Shown here: positions 53,917 through 63,425 of the stretch, in pieces
Numbering within the stretch: position 1 is the first letter of the stretch
Layout of the letters: each line of letters starts with the position of its first letter
Source of the DNA: Plantimonas leprariae
Lineage (GTDB): Bacteria; Pseudomonadota; Alphaproteobacteria; Rhizobiales; Rhizobiaceae
Reading direction: 5' to 3'
DNA length: 64,000 nt
NCBI RefSeq assembly: GCF_008802405.1
Contig: NZ_VZDO01000002.1
Span: 186,001-250,000, forward strand
The notes under the pieces: generated by a model
What the model saw: only the letters and a program-made list of their open reading frames with translations
Databases searched by the model: none
Told to the model about the DNA's origin: nothing
Translations under genes and position numbers: made by a program

Positions 53917-56900
53917 AAGTCGTAAGGCTGGCGAACGCCCGGCAGCGTCGGAACGGTCGCGGTCGCCGGCGGATTGGGTGTCGCCGCCGTCGGCGGCAGT
54001 TCGAAGTTCGGGATCGCGGGCGCCTGCGTCTGCTCCTGCTGCGCCTGCCGCGCGCGGGCCCGTTCCGCCGCCGCTCGAGCTCGCTCGGCGGCCATTCTCT
54101 GCACTTCCGCGGCCCGCTGCGCGTCGGCCGCTTTTCGCGCCTCGGCGGCGCGTTGCGCGTCCTCCTCGCGCTGCCGGTCCTCGCGGACGTTGCGTTCGAG
54201 ACGGACGCGCTCGGCCGTCGCGGCCGCCTCGTCCTGCGCCGCCCGATCGGCCTCCCGCCACCGATACAGCCGGGCTTCGCGGCGGAGCCGCAGCTTCTCC
54301 TGCAGGTTGCTCTGGATCGCTTCGACGCGCACCTGCTCGCGCTCCAGCGCCCGCACCGCCAGGAAGTTCGCCAGCGCCTGCACATCCGGGGTCAGCGTCG
54401 GGCGCGCCAGTGTGCCGCCGAGCCCGTACTGGATCGCCGGTGCCGCGCCCTCCACCGCCTCTTCGCCCGGATCGAGATCGAGGCGGAGCGAGCCTGACAG
54501 GCCGTCCTTCGCCAGATCGATCGCGCCTTCCGCCGTCAGCGTCTCGCCCGGACGCGAGACAGCCACCGCCGGGAAGCGCACGACGCCGCCGATGACGGAG
54601 ATGTCGGCCGAGGCCTTCGGCACCAGATAGGACGCATCGCGCGAGGCCTCCGCGACGATGCGGGCGACGTTCCCGGGCGTCGCGTCGAACCCTTGCGCGT
54701 CTGCCGCCGACAGCGCGTTCGCCAGGAGGCCTGGCTTGGTCCCGGCGAAGGCCGCGTCCTCGACCGCGACGTGGCCCGCGCCGGTCATGGCGGAGAGGAT
54801 GCCGGCATAGGACTGTCCCGAGCCGTCGAGCTTCAGCGTCGCGTCCAGCGTTCCGAGGACGCCGGGAGGCTTCGCATCGCCGTCCTCCGATTCCACGTCG
54901 TCCTCGGTCGGCAAGGCGAAGCCGTTCGTCGCGAGAGCGCCGAGATCGAGCCCCTGCAGATCGGCGCTCGCCGAGAAGGCCCCGACACCGTCCGCGTTGC
55001 GGAACTGCAGGCTGCCGGTGCCGTAGCCGCCGCCGAAGGTGCCGCGCGCCTCGCTGAGCGTCACCTCGCCGGGCGCCACGTCGACATGCGCCGCGGCTTC
55101 ACCGACGGCTCCGCCGCCGCCGAGATCCATCCGGTCGGCGGTCACGTCGACCGCGAATCGCCCGACATCCTGCAGCGGCTTGCCGAAATTCGCTTTCGAC
55201 CATTCGTCCGGGTGCGCCGGGTCGACCGGCGCACGGTTGTAGACGAGCGACGCCAGCCACGGCACCGAGAGCTGCGAAAAGAACGCGGTGCCGGTGACCG
55301 GGCCGCCCGGCGTCTTTTCGAGCTCGGCCGACAGATCGACAGCTCCGACGCTGCCTTCGAGATCGCGCAGGCTCGCCTTCCCGTCGCCGAACGCGAGGTT
55401 GCCGCCGAACGCGATCGGCAGGGCGTCGACGCCGGCGGCGCCGAAGGCGGTGCCCGTCGAAAGCAGCCAGGGCGAAGCGTCGTCGCTCTTCGCCGACACC
55501 GCGAACTCGCCGCCCCGGATGCCGGCGGGCGAGATGTCGAGCGTTCCTTCCGCCGCGATCTCCGAACCCGGCGCCCGCAACGCGGCGCTCGCCGCCACCG
55601 GGCCGGATGCGCCGGCCGAGAGCGAGACTTTCAACGAAAGCGGCGACGGCGTCGCCACAGGCAGCGCTTCGACGCCCAACTGCCCCAACAGTTCGTTCGG
55701 CTCCGCGCTCGCCAGCGCGAGGTCCGCGCCGAACCGCCCCGCCTGCCCGCCGGCATAGATGCCGTTGCCGAGCAGCAGGGAGAGCGAGACGTCGGTCTTC
55801 GCCGCACGCCCCTTCACCGAGATGCCGAGCGTCGGCCGCTCGCCGATCTCGCCCGGCGTCGTCGCGGCCGTGCCTTCCAACCGCAGCGGCCCGAGCGTGG
55901 ACGCTTGGCGCTGGAGGGCGTCCAGCGCGGGGCTCGGCGGCAGGCGCTGCGACAGAAACCCGATGAGTTCGCTCGGCGCGGCGGAAGCGAGCGTCACGTC
56001 GAGGCGACCGCCGAGCTCCCGGCCGAAGCCGACGAGCGTTCCCTTCGCGGTGATGTCGCTGGCGGCGAGCCCTTTCAGGTCGCCGCGTGCCACCGTCAGC
56101 TTCCGGCCGTCGAAGGCGAGGTCGGCGTCGATCCGGTCTGCGCTGGTGCCGGCGAAGGACACCGGCCCGGCGGCAAGCTTGAGGCTGCCGCGCCGGGCGT
56201 CCGCGAGCGAGTCCGCATCACCGGTGAAGAGGCGCGACAGCGCGACGCCGGCGTCGAGATCGATCCGGCCACCCGCGAGGTCGGCGTCGATCGTTCGCTC
56301 GCCGGCCTTGCCGGAGCGCTGCAGGTTGCCAGTCAGCCGGTCGCCGCCGACATCGATCTCGAGATCCGTCAGCGACTGGCGCGTCGGCGAAAGGTCGACG
56401 GTGGCGGAGAAGCCGGCCCCGTTCAGCGACCGCACCGAAGGGTCGACATCGCCCGTCAGCCATTCGGAGAAGCCGGAAGGCTGGCGCGAGGCGACGAGCA
56501 GCGAGCCGCGGAAATGCGTCTCCGGCTGCAGGTCGAGAAGGCCCGCCGCCTCCATGCGCGTGCGGCCCGGCAGTTCGGCCTGAAAGCGCTGCACGGACCA
56601 GCCGTCGCCGGCCGGGAAGGCGTCGATCGCGAGGTCGCGGATCGTCGTGTCGCCGGCGACCACGACCGGCAGGGTGAGCTTGATGCTGCCGGGAACCGCC
56701 GGCTTCGGCACCTGCAGCAGCAGCGCCCGCGCCGCATCGAGCCGGCTTTCGAACGTAGCGCTTTGCGAGCCGCCGCCGTGGGGGGCGATCGCATCGATAT
56801 CGATCTGCTCGCCGGCGAGGACGACCTGGAAGTTCGCCTTCTCGCCGCCGGCCAGCGAGCCGGAACCGGTGAGGATGTACGGCTTGTCCCCTTCCCCGAC

Positions 56901-57776
56901 GGCGATCCGCAGATCGGTGACATCGAGCGAGCGCGGCCCCGCCGCGAGGTTTCCCGTCGCCGCGAAGCGCGGGAGCGCCGAAGATTTCGCGATGGCAGGC
57001 GGCGGCGCCGCGCCGCCCGATCCCTGCCCCGCTTCTTTCGGCGCCAGCGTTTCCGCGCGCAGCGATCCCTCGAAGCGCGGCGCGCCGTCCTTCACCGTCG
57101 CACCGCCATCGGCGGTCACCGTGACGCCCGCGACCGTATCGTCGAGCGTCAGCTTCATCGGCAGACGCCCGTCGGCGTCGGTCTGGCCGGACGAGAACTG
57201 GAAGGCGAGAGTGCGATCGTCGGCGCTGAGCGTGCCGCCGCCGGACGCCGGTCCCACCAGCGACTGTGCGGCGAACGTGCCGGCGACGTTCGTGAAGGTC
57301 CGGGTCTGCCGGGTCTCTTCGTCCTCGATCAGGATGGTGCCGTTGTCGACCGTGATGCTCTCCAGCACCACCGCGGCTCGCGTCGGCAAGCTGCCGCCTT
57401 TCGGCAGGAAGGCCAGCCGCCCGTCGCCACCGACTTCGAGCCGCAGCACCGGGTCCTCGACGCGCATCGAGAAGATGCGGATCTCGCCGGACAGATAGGG
57501 CGCGAGTTCCGCGTCCATGCGGAAATGCTTCGCCGTCATCAGTGGCCGGTCGCCGGGCTTCCCTTCCACCTCGACGTCGGCGAAGGTCACGCTCGGGAAC
57601 GGCAGCAGCCGCACGGCCGCGTCGCCGCGCACGACGACGCGCTGACCGAGGATGCGGCTCGCCTCCCGCTCGAAATCGGCGCGGTAGGCGGTCCAGTCGA
57701 TGAAGGGCGGGGCGATCAGCGCGCCGAGCAGCGCCAGGACGAGCAGTCCGCCGACCGCGATGAAAGCCTTGATCAG
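53913..57776 (-). CDS. AsmA family envelope protein
   Basis: A 1287-residue protein with an N-terminal membrane anchor (about residues 3-26) and the AsmA domain: FIDWTAYRADFEREASRILGQ, then RGDAAVRLLPFPSVTFADV. A very long beta-rich repeat region follows. The C-terminal part has a second AsmA_2-type unit (near residues 1005-1120) and a coiled, Arg- and Ala-rich tail of about 130 residues. AsmA-like proteins span the periplasm and are linked to phospholipid or lipoprotein transport. The start is probably the CTG at 57776, because the anchor and AsmA N-terminus lie before the first GTG (57632), and no ATG, GTG or TTG is in frame above it. GGGAG and GGAGA stand upstream. The gene is tail-to-tail with the RHH gene. 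Confidence 0.85.
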   Translation of the reverse strand: MIKAFIAVGGLLVLALLGALIAPPFIDWTAYRADFEREASRILGQRVVVRGDAAVRLLPFPSVTFADVEVEGKPGDRPLMTAKHFRMDAELAPYLSGEIRIFSMRVEDPVLRLEVGGDGRLAFLPKGGSLPTRAAVVLESITVDNGTILIEDEETRQTRTFTNVAGTFAAQSLVGPASGGGTLSADDRTLAFQFSSGQTDADGRLPMKLTLDDTVAGVTVTADGGATVKDGAPRFEGSLRAETLAPKEAGQGSGGAAPPPAIAKSSALPRFAATGNLAAGPRSLDVTDLRIAVGEGDKPYILTGSGSLAGGEKANFQVVLAGEQIDIDAIAPHGGGSQSATFESRLDAARALLLQVPKPAVPGSIKLTLPVVVAGDTTIRDLAIDAFPAGDGWSVQRFQAELPGRTRMEAAGLLDLQPETHFRGSLLVASRQPSGFSEWLTGDVDPSVRSLNGAGFSATVDLSPTRQSLTDLEIDVGGDRLTGNLQRSGKAGERTIDADLAGGRIDLDAGVALSRLFTGDADSLADARRGSLKLAAGPVSFAGTSADRIDADLAFDGRKLTVARGDLKGLAASDITAKGTLVGFGRELGGRLDVTLASAAPSELIGFLSQRLPPSPALDALQRQASTLGPLRLEGTAATTPGEIGERPTLGISVKGRAAKTDVSLSLLLGNGIYAGGQAGRFGADLALASAEPNELLGQLGVEALPVATPSPLSLKVSLSAGASGPVAASAALRAPGSEIAAEGTLDISPAGIRGGEFAVSAKSDDASPWLLSTGTAFGAAGVDALPIAFGGNLAFGDGKASLRDLEGSVGAVDLSAELEKTPGGPVTGTAFFSQLSVPWLASLVYNRAPVDPAHPDEWSKANFGKPLQDVGRFAVDVTADRMDLGGGGAVGEAAAHVDVAPGEVTLSEARGTFGGGYGTGSLQFRNADGVGAFSASADLQGLDLGALATNGFALPTEDDVESEDGDAKPPGVLGTLDATLKLDGSGQSYAGILSAMTGAGHVAVEDAAFAGTKPGLLANALSAADAQGFDATPGNVARIVAEASRDASYLVPKASADISVIGGVVRFPAVAVSRPGETLTAEGAIDLAKDGLSGSLRLDLDPGEEAVEGAAPAIQYGLGGTLARPTLTPDVQALANFLAVRALEREQVRVEAIQSNLQEKLRLRREARLYRWREADRAAQDEAAATAERVRLERNVREDRQREEDAQRAAEARKAADAQRAAEVQRMAAERARAAAERARARQAQQEQTQAPAIPNFELPPTAATPNPPATATVPTLPGVRQPYDF

Positions 57777-57998
57777 TTCTCCCGCTCCCGTGCGATGTTT
57801 TCCCGCCGCGATCAGCAGGATAGCCGGAAATCCGCGCGGAATGTCGATCCGCCTCCCCGTCGTCAGGGTCGAAAAACTTGCGGAGACGTAAATTTGCCGC
57901 GACCGGGCGGTGACGTCACTCCGGTCGCCCCCGCGCTTCCATCGCCCCGATCATCCGGCTATGGCAGGCGCCGACCGTTCGACACTTGTCCGGAGAGC

Positions 57999-59072
57999 AT
58001 GGCGAAACGACCGATCCTATCCGCGCCGTTCGTTCCGCGTGCCGTGCTGAAGCGCGACGTCTTCAGCGAGATCAGCGTCGGCGCGCTGGCGGATCGGCCC
58101 GAGGCGAGCGTCACCTATCGGCGCGTCGCGCATTCGGCGGCATGGTCGCGGCCGCTCGCCTGGGTGCTCGCCCGGCGTGAGATCGCCGCACTCGTCGCGC
58201 TGGACGGCATCGAGAACACGCCGCGCCTTCTCGGCGTGGATCGCACCGGCCTCTACCGTTCGTGGATCGAGGGCGCGCCGCTGCACGTGGCGAAGCCGTT
58301 CGGCGACGAGGCCTACTTCCGCGACGCAAAGGCGCTGCTGCGGCGCATGCATCGCCGCGGCGTGACGCATAACGACTTGGCCAAGCCGCAGAACTGGCTG
58401 GTGACGGCCGATGGGCGGGCCGCGCTCATCGACATGCAGCTCGCCAGCGTCTTCGCCAAACGGACTAAGCTCTTCCGCGTCATGGCGCGCGAGGACCTCC
58501 GCCATCTCCTCAAACAGAAGCGGACTTGGTGCCGCGAAGCCCTGACGCCGGCCGAGAAGCGTCTGCTCGCCCGCCGCAGCCTGCCGGCCGATCTCTGGAT
58601 GCGGTCGGCGAAACCCGTCTACAACGCCGTGACGCGGGGGCTTTTCCACTGGTCCGACGGCGAAGGCACGGGGGATCGGATGGATACCGACGGGACGGCC
58701 ATCGCGGCGCGCCTCGACGCCGATCCCGCGATCCGCGCGCATGCGATCCTGCCATTTCCCTACCCACGCAGCCGCGGCGGCGTCGGCATCTACGCTTTCA
58801 TCGAATTGGCCGAAAAAGACGATCCGGAAACGCTGGAAGGTCGCATCGCTGACGGGCCGCAGCCGCGGCCGGATCTGGTGCAGGTCGTCGCGAAGCTGCC
58901 GCGCGACGCAAATGGCCGGGTGCGCGACGACCTGCTTCGACTCGTCGCGATCAACCACGTCGAGGCGATCGACAGCCTCGGAGCGGACCCGGCGACGCTC
59001 GACCTGATGCGCGGCATCGCCGCCGGCCGCCGCAACCTCACCGACCGGCGACTGAAGCCGTCCGTCTCTTAA
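57999..59072 (+). CDS. Kinase-like protein with an adenylation-enzyme-type C-terminal domain
   Basis: A 357-residue protein. Residues 60-200 form a small kinase fold of the Rio/Kdo-kinase kind, with VTHNDLAKPQNWLVTADGRAALIDMQLAS: catalytic HND and the Mg-binding ID. After residue 225 the sequence changes to a stretch like the C-terminal domain of ANL acyl-adenylating enzymes: AIAARLDADPAIRAHAILPF, GIYAFIELAEKD and VAKLPRDANGRVRDDLL (the TGK lysine replaced by Arg). Start is ATG 57999 with GGAGAG before it. The stop overlaps the convergent hydrolase stop by four bases. Substrate is unknown. Confidence 0.8.
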   Translation: MAKRPILSAPFVPRAVLKRDVFSEISVGALADRPEASVTYRRVAHSAAWSRPLAWVLARREIAALVALDGIENTPRLLGVDRTGLYRSWIEGAPLHVAKPFGDEAYFRDAKALLRRMHRRGVTHNDLAKPQNWLVTADGRAALIDMQLASVFAKRTKLFRVMAREDLRHLLKQKRTWCREALTPAEKRLLARRSLPADLWMRSAKPVYNAVTRGLFHWSDGEGTGDRMDTDGTAIAARLDADPAIRAHAILPFPYPRSRGGVGIYAFIELAEKDDPETLEGRIADGPQPRPDLVQVVAKLPRDANGRVRDDLLRLVAINHVEAIDSLGADPATLDLMRGIAAGRRNLTDRRLKPSVS

Positions 59073-59947
59073 GTTCTTAGCTTCTCGGTCAGGAACGTCG
59101 TCGTCCGTTCCCAGGCCAGATCGGCCGCTTTCTTGTCGTAGCGCGCCGCCGAGGTGTCGTTGTTGAAGGCGTGGTTGACGCCGTCGTAGACGAAGATCTC
59201 GTGCTCGACGCCGGCCTTCTCCAGCGCCGCGCGATAGGCCGGGATGCCGGCGTTGATCCGCTCGTCGAGCCCGGCGTAGTGCAAAAGCATCGCGGCCTTG
59301 ATCTTCGGCACATCCGCAGCGTCCGGCTGCTGCCCGTAATAGGCGACGCCGGCCTTCAGGCCGGGCGCTGCGACGGCGAGAGCATTGACCAATCCGCCAC
59401 CCCAGCAGAACCCGACCGCGCCGACATTGCCGCTCATGCCGTCGACCTTCGCGAGCCAGCCCACCGTGTCGACCGCTTCCGCGAGCGTCCGCGGGCGCTC
59501 CAGCTTGCCGATCATGTCGCGAGCCTGATCCTCGTCGCTCGGCGTGCCGCCGGCCGAGGACAGGAAGTCGGGCGCCAGCGCGGCGAAGCCGGCCTTCGCC
59601 ATGCGGCGCGTCACATCCTCGATATGCGCGTTGAGGCCGCGGTTCTCGTGGATCACCATCACGGCCGGTAGCGCGCCGGCGGCATCCGCGGGGCGGGCGA
59701 GATAGCCCTTCATCTCCTGTCCGTCGGCCGTCCAGGTCGTGCGCTCGATCTTCAGCGACGCGTCGTTCTCCGGCACCATCGCCGCCGCCGCGGGCGAGGC
59801 TCCGATCAGCGGCGCGACCGTCGCTGCGGCGGCTGCGGAACCGGTCAGCGCCGTCAGCTTCTCCATGAAACCACGCCGGTCGAGCGTCAGATGCGTGTAC
59901 TCGTCGTAGGCGTCGATCATCGCCTGGGTGATCTTCGGCGCGGCCAT
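59069..59947 (-). CDS. Dienelactone hydrolase family protein, Tat-exported
   Basis: A 292-residue alpha/beta hydrolase. A twin-arginine motif (LDRRGFMEKLTAL, about residues 22-34) and a hydrophobic stretch ending ASPAAAA form the export signal. The catalytic nucleophile is Cys in GAVGFCWGGGL (about residue 173), with His in VNHAFNND near the C-terminus. The DLH family also includes carboxymethylenebutenolidases and other esterases; the periplasmic location and lack of catabolic neighbours leave the substrate open. Start at 59947. Confidence 0.9.
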   Translation of the reverse strand: MAAPKITQAMIDAYDEYTHLTLDRRGFMEKLTALTGSAAAAATVAPLIGASPAAAAMVPENDASLKIERTTWTADGQEMKGYLARPADAAGALPAVMVIHENRGLNAHIEDVTRRMAKAGFAALAPDFLSSAGGTPSDEDQARDMIGKLERPRTLAEAVDTVGWLAKVDGMSGNVGAVGFCWGGGLVNALAVAAPGLKAGVAYYGQQPDAADVPKIKAAMLLHYAGLDERINAGIPAYRAALEKAGVEHEIFVYDGVNHAFNNDTSAARYDKKAADLAWERTTTFLTEKLRT

Positions 59948-60060
59948 CGGCGGTTCCTCCTTCGTCGCCCTTGGGGGTGGCCGGACCGTGACCCTTCGCG
60001 CCGCGCAAGACAAGCGTCGTTCCACTAGTGTTCTTCCGCCGATCGATTAAATAGACCGTG

Positions 60061-62778
60061 ATGACTGGCCCCGACGACTCCCCGCGGCCGCCCGCCGGCG
60101 CCTCTGAGCGCCGCGGCGGCGGCATCGCAGCGCGCGCCCTCGCCGCCCGCGGCGGACCACCCGCTCGCAGCGTCGAGGCCGGCTACCTGACCGGCCTCAA
60201 CCCCGAACAGCGGCAGGCCGTGGAGACCACCGAAGGCCCGGTTCTCGTCCTCGCCGGCGCCGGCACCGGCAAGACCCGCGTCCTGACCACGCGCATCGCG
60301 CACATCCTCGCATCGCGCCTCGCCTACCCGTCGCAGATTCTCGCCGTGACCTTCACCAACAAGGCGGCGCGCGAGATGAAGACGCGCATCGGCCTCTTCG
60401 TCGGCGGCGAGGTCGAGGGCATGCCCTGGCTCGGCACCTTCCATTCGATCGGCGTGAAAATGCTGCGGCGGCATGCCGAACTGGTGGGGCTGAAGTCGAA
60501 CTTCACCATTCTCGACACGGACGACCAGATCCGGCTGATCAAGCAGCTTATCCAGGCCGAGGGTCTCGACGACAAGCGCTGGCCGGCGCGCGCCTTCGCG
60601 CAGATGATCGACGGCTGGAAGAACAAGGGCCTGACGCCGAAGGACATTCCCGAAGGCGACGCGCGCGCCTTCGCCAACGGCAAGGGCCGCGAGCTCTATG
60701 CCGCCTATCAGGCGCGGCTCACCAGCCTCAACGCCGCCGACTTCGGCGACCTCCTGATGCACCCGATCGCGATCTTCCGGGCGCATCCGGACGTGCTTGC
60801 CGACTATCACAACCGCTTTCGCTACATCCTCGTCGACGAGTATCAGGACACCAATGTCGCGCAGTATCTCTGGCTGCGGCTGCTCGCGCAGCGCTCGCGC
60901 CGGACGGGCGACGACATGGAGGAGCCGATCAACGTCTGCTGCGTCGGCGACGACGACCAGTCGATCTACGGCTGGCGCGGCGCGGAGGTGGACAACATCC
61001 TGCGCTTCGAGCGCGACTTCCCCGGCGCGACGGTGATCCGGCTGGAGCGCAACTACCGCTCCACCGCGCACATCCTCGGCGCCGCCTCGCACCTCATCGC
61101 CCACAACGAGGACCGGCTCGGCAAGACGCTGTTCACCGATGCCGGGATCGACCCCGAGCACGAGAAGGTCGAGGTCAACGCCGCCTGGGACTCCGAGGAG
61201 GAAGCCCGCGCGGTGGGCGAGGAGATCGAGCAGCTCCAGCGCAAGGGCGCGAAGCTGAACGACATGGCCATCCTCGTCCGCGCCTCGTTCCAGATGCGCG
61301 AGTTCGAAGACCGCTTCGTCACGCTCGGCCTCAATTACCGCGTCGTCGGCGGTCCGCGCTTCTACGAGCGGCAGGAGATTCGCGACGCCCTCGCCTATTT
61401 CCGCTGCGTCGCGCAGCCGGCCGACGACCTCGCCTTCGAGAGGATCGTCAACGTGCCGAAACGGGGGCTCGGCGATTCGACCGTTCGGCTGCTCCACGAT
61501 CACGCGCGCGAAAACGGCATACCCCTGATGGCCGCAGCGGCGGACCTCGCGACGACAGAGGAGCTGAAAGCGAAGCCGCGGCGGACGCTGGACGACCTGA
61601 CGCGCAATTTCGCGCGCTGGAGCTCGCTGCTGCCGACGACCAAGCATACGGACCTCGCCGAGATGATCCTCGAGGAGTCCGGCTACACGGAGATGTGGCA
61701 GAACGACCGCTCGGCGGAAGCGCCCGGCAGGCTGGACAACCTCAAGGAACTGATCCGCTCGATGGATCTCTACGAGTCGCTGCCGGGCTTTCTGGAGCAT
61801 GTGGCGCTCGTCATGGATGCCGAGCAGAACGTCGACCTCGACGCCGTATCGATCATGACGCTGCACTCCGCCAAGGGGCTGGAGTTCGAGACGGTGTTTC
61901 TGCCGGGTTGGGAGGAAGGGCTGTTTCCGCACCAGCGCTCGCTCGACGAGGGCGGCCGGTCGGGCTTGGAAGAGGAGCGGCGCCTCGCCTATGTCGGCAT
62001 CACGCGGGCGAAGCGGCGGGCGAAGCTCTGGTTCGTCTCGAACCGGCGCATCCACGGCCTCTGGCAGTCGACGATCCCCTCGCGCTTCCTCGACGAACTG
62101 CCGGAAGACCACGTGGAGGTGAAGGAGGCCAGCAACTCCTACGGCGGCTACGGCCGCGGCGGCATGGGCGGCTACGGCGCGTCGCGCTGGGATGCGGACG
62201 CTTTCTCGACCACGTCCTACCAGACGCCCGGCTGGCGGCGCGCCCAGGCGGCGCGCGCCGGCCAGACCGCGCCGGATACGGCCTGGGGCTCGCGCTCAGG
62301 CCACAAGGAGCGCTCGATCAACTATGGCGAGAGCGGCGCTTCCGGCCCGGATGTCCGGCGCTCGTCGCGCGACGAGGAGATCGCCGCCAAGGCCGATCGC
62401 TACGCGCGGGAAAGCGAAGCGAAGGCGACCGGCCGGCCGGCGGAGGGACCGGCGAACGGTTTCGCCGGCCGGATGGAACGCTCCGGGCGGAACGTCTACG
62501 AACCCTCGTCCGGCAACGGCCGCGGCAGCAACCGCCCGCCGAGCCGCGGTCTCGGCTTCAACGCCGCGGCGCGCGACGGTGGCCCGCGCGAGATCGAAGG
62601 CACCCTCGTCGCGAAATCGGTCGCGACGGAGGAGAGCCGCTTCAAGGTCGGCGACCGGGTGTTTCACATGAAGTTCGGCAACGGCTCGGTCGCCGCCGTC
62701 GAAGGCAACAAGCTGACCATCGACTTCGATCGCGCGGGTCAGAAACGCGTGCTGGAAGGCTTCGTGCAGGTGGTTTGA
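60061..62778 (+). CDS. uvrD: UvrD/PcrA-type DNA helicase
   Basis: A 905-residue 3'-5' helicase for nucleotide excision repair and mismatch repair. All SF1A motifs are present: Walker A LVLAGAGTGKTRVL, Walker B VDEYQDTN, GDDDQSIYGWRGA, RLERNYRS, TLHSAKGLEFE and AYVGITRAKR. A disordered Gly/Arg-rich region (about 690-850) leads to the C-terminal Tudor-like VGDRVFHMKFGNGSVAAVEG that binds RNA polymerase. ATG at 60061 or GTG at 60058 both fit. It is divergent from the hydrolase gene. Confidence 0.95.
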   Translation: MTGPDDSPRPPAGASERRGGGIAARALAARGGPPARSVEAGYLTGLNPEQRQAVETTEGPVLVLAGAGTGKTRVLTTRIAHILASRLAYPSQILAVTFTNKAAREMKTRIGLFVGGEVEGMPWLGTFHSIGVKMLRRHAELVGLKSNFTILDTDDQIRLIKQLIQAEGLDDKRWPARAFAQMIDGWKNKGLTPKDIPEGDARAFANGKGRELYAAYQARLTSLNAADFGDLLMHPIAIFRAHPDVLADYHNRFRYILVDEYQDTNVAQYLWLRLLAQRSRRTGDDMEEPINVCCVGDDDQSIYGWRGAEVDNILRFERDFPGATVIRLERNYRSTAHILGAASHLIAHNEDRLGKTLFTDAGIDPEHEKVEVNAAWDSEEEARAVGEEIEQLQRKGAKLNDMAILVRASFQMREFEDRFVTLGLNYRVVGGPRFYERQEIRDALAYFRCVAQPADDLAFERIVNVPKRGLGDSTVRLLHDHARENGIPLMAAAADLATTEELKAKPRRTLDDLTRNFARWSSLLPTTKHTDLAEMILEESGYTEMWQNDRSAEAPGRLDNLKELIRSMDLYESLPGFLEHVALVMDAEQNVDLDAVSIMTLHSAKGLEFETVFLPGWEEGLFPHQRSLDEGGRSGLEEERRLAYVGITRAKRRAKLWFVSNRRIHGLWQSTIPSRFLDELPEDHVEVKEASNSYGGYGRGGMGGYGASRWDADAFSTTSYQTPGWRRAQAARAGQTAPDTAWGSRSGHKERSINYGESGASGPDVRRSSRDEEIAAKADRYARESEAKATGRPAEGPANGFAGRMERSGRNVYEPSSGNGRGSNRPPSRGLGFNAAARDGGPREIEGTLVAKSVATEESRFKVGDRVFHMKFGNGSVAAVEGNKLTIDFDRAGQKRVLEGFVQVV

Positions 62779-62781
62779 GGC

Positions 62782-63063
62782 TCAACTCCCCACGTATTTG
62801 TGGAGGATCGAGTTGATCAACGTCTGATAGGGCATGCCCTCCTCGGCCGCCCGCGTCTTCAGCTTCGCGAGATCGCGCTCGGGGATCGAGATCGATATGC
62901 GCCGACGCTCGCCGTCGAGAGTCCCGCGTGCCAGCGAAGCCCATTTCTGCTTCTGTTCGCGCAGGTCGCCCTCGGGCTTCCATTCGCCCTCGTCGCTCGT
63001 CGTATAATCGTCCCGCTCGTCGTCGTGGACGATCGCACGCGGGTCGGAATGCCTTGGCTTCAT
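62782..63063 (-). CDS. BrnA/CopG-like antitoxin
   Basis: A 93-residue protein. The C-terminal half carries a CopG-type ribbon-helix-helix: RRISISIPERDLAKLKTRAAEEGMPYQTLINSIL. The N-terminal half is acidic and polar and probably wraps the toxin. The start overlaps the toxin stop by four bases, the toxin-first order of brnTA operons. The protein likely binds the repeat at 63349-63365 to repress the pair. Confidence 0.85.
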   Translation of the reverse strand: MKPRHSDPRAIVHDDERDDYTTSDEGEWKPEGDLREQKQKWASLARGTLDGERRRISISIPERDLAKLKTRAAEEGMPYQTLINSILHKYVGS

Positions 63064-63341
63064 TGCCTCTCTCCGAGAAACTCTTTGGTGGCGCGACGGC
63101 TCGGGAACATCGTCTTGAGAAAGACGCCGGCGTCACCTTCGACGAAAGGGACGACCCAGGCATAGCGGTCGATCTCGACGACCAGTTGACCTTGATGGGC
63201 ATAGCGTTCGCGGTTGGGATGCCGGCGGACGGCGAGGAGATCACCGTCGGCAAGCGCGACGAGAACCCGTTCGAAGCCGAAGCCATAGCGCGTCCGCAAC
63301 GAGGCGTTCTTTTCGGATCCCCAATCGATCGCCTCTCGCAT
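63060..63341 (-). CDS. BrnT-like toxin
   Basis: A 93-residue basic protein. It has WGSEKNASLRTRYGFGFERVLVALADGDLL near the N-terminus and FLKTMFPSRRATKEFLGER at the end, the pattern of RelE/BrnT-like RNases paired with RHH antitoxins. The toxin gene comes first and the antitoxin second, with a four-base overlap. Target RNA cleavage is the family activity, not shown here. Start at 63341; an operator-like repeat sits eight bases upstream. Confidence 0.82.
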   Translation of the reverse strand: MREAIDWGSEKNASLRTRYGFGFERVLVALADGDLLAVRRHPNRERYAHQGQLVVEIDRYAWVVPFVEGDAGVFLKTMFPSRRATKEFLGERQ

Positions 63342-63348
63342 GGAAGCG

Positions 63349-63365
63349 ATATATCACCGATATAT
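63349..63365. promoter_or_regulatory. Operator-like repeat of the toxin-antitoxin promoter
   Basis: ATATATC (63349-63355) and GATATAT (63359-63365) are exact inverted arms around ACC, flanked by GC-rich sequence. The site is eight bases above the toxin start, so the RHH antitoxin or antitoxin-toxin complex can block transcription. The AT-rich repeat may also be the -10 region. Confidence 0.7.
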
Positions 63366-63425
63366 ATACGCGAAAAGCGTGGCGCCCCTTGCCTCGCTGA
63401 GCTGGGACGCGAGAAAGGTAGCTAG

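Noticed and set aside
54693-57998. A 1459-codon open frame on the plus strand running through the asmA region into the kinase gene
   Set aside because: It is antisense to the AsmA gene, its translation is Arg- and Gly-rich without domains, and the real kinase starts at ATG 57999. Long antisense frames are common in GC-rich DNA.
60025-62112. A 695-codon minus-strand frame opposite uvrD
   Set aside because: It is the shadow of the helicase gene; the uvrD motifs are complete and the antisense protein shows no family signature.
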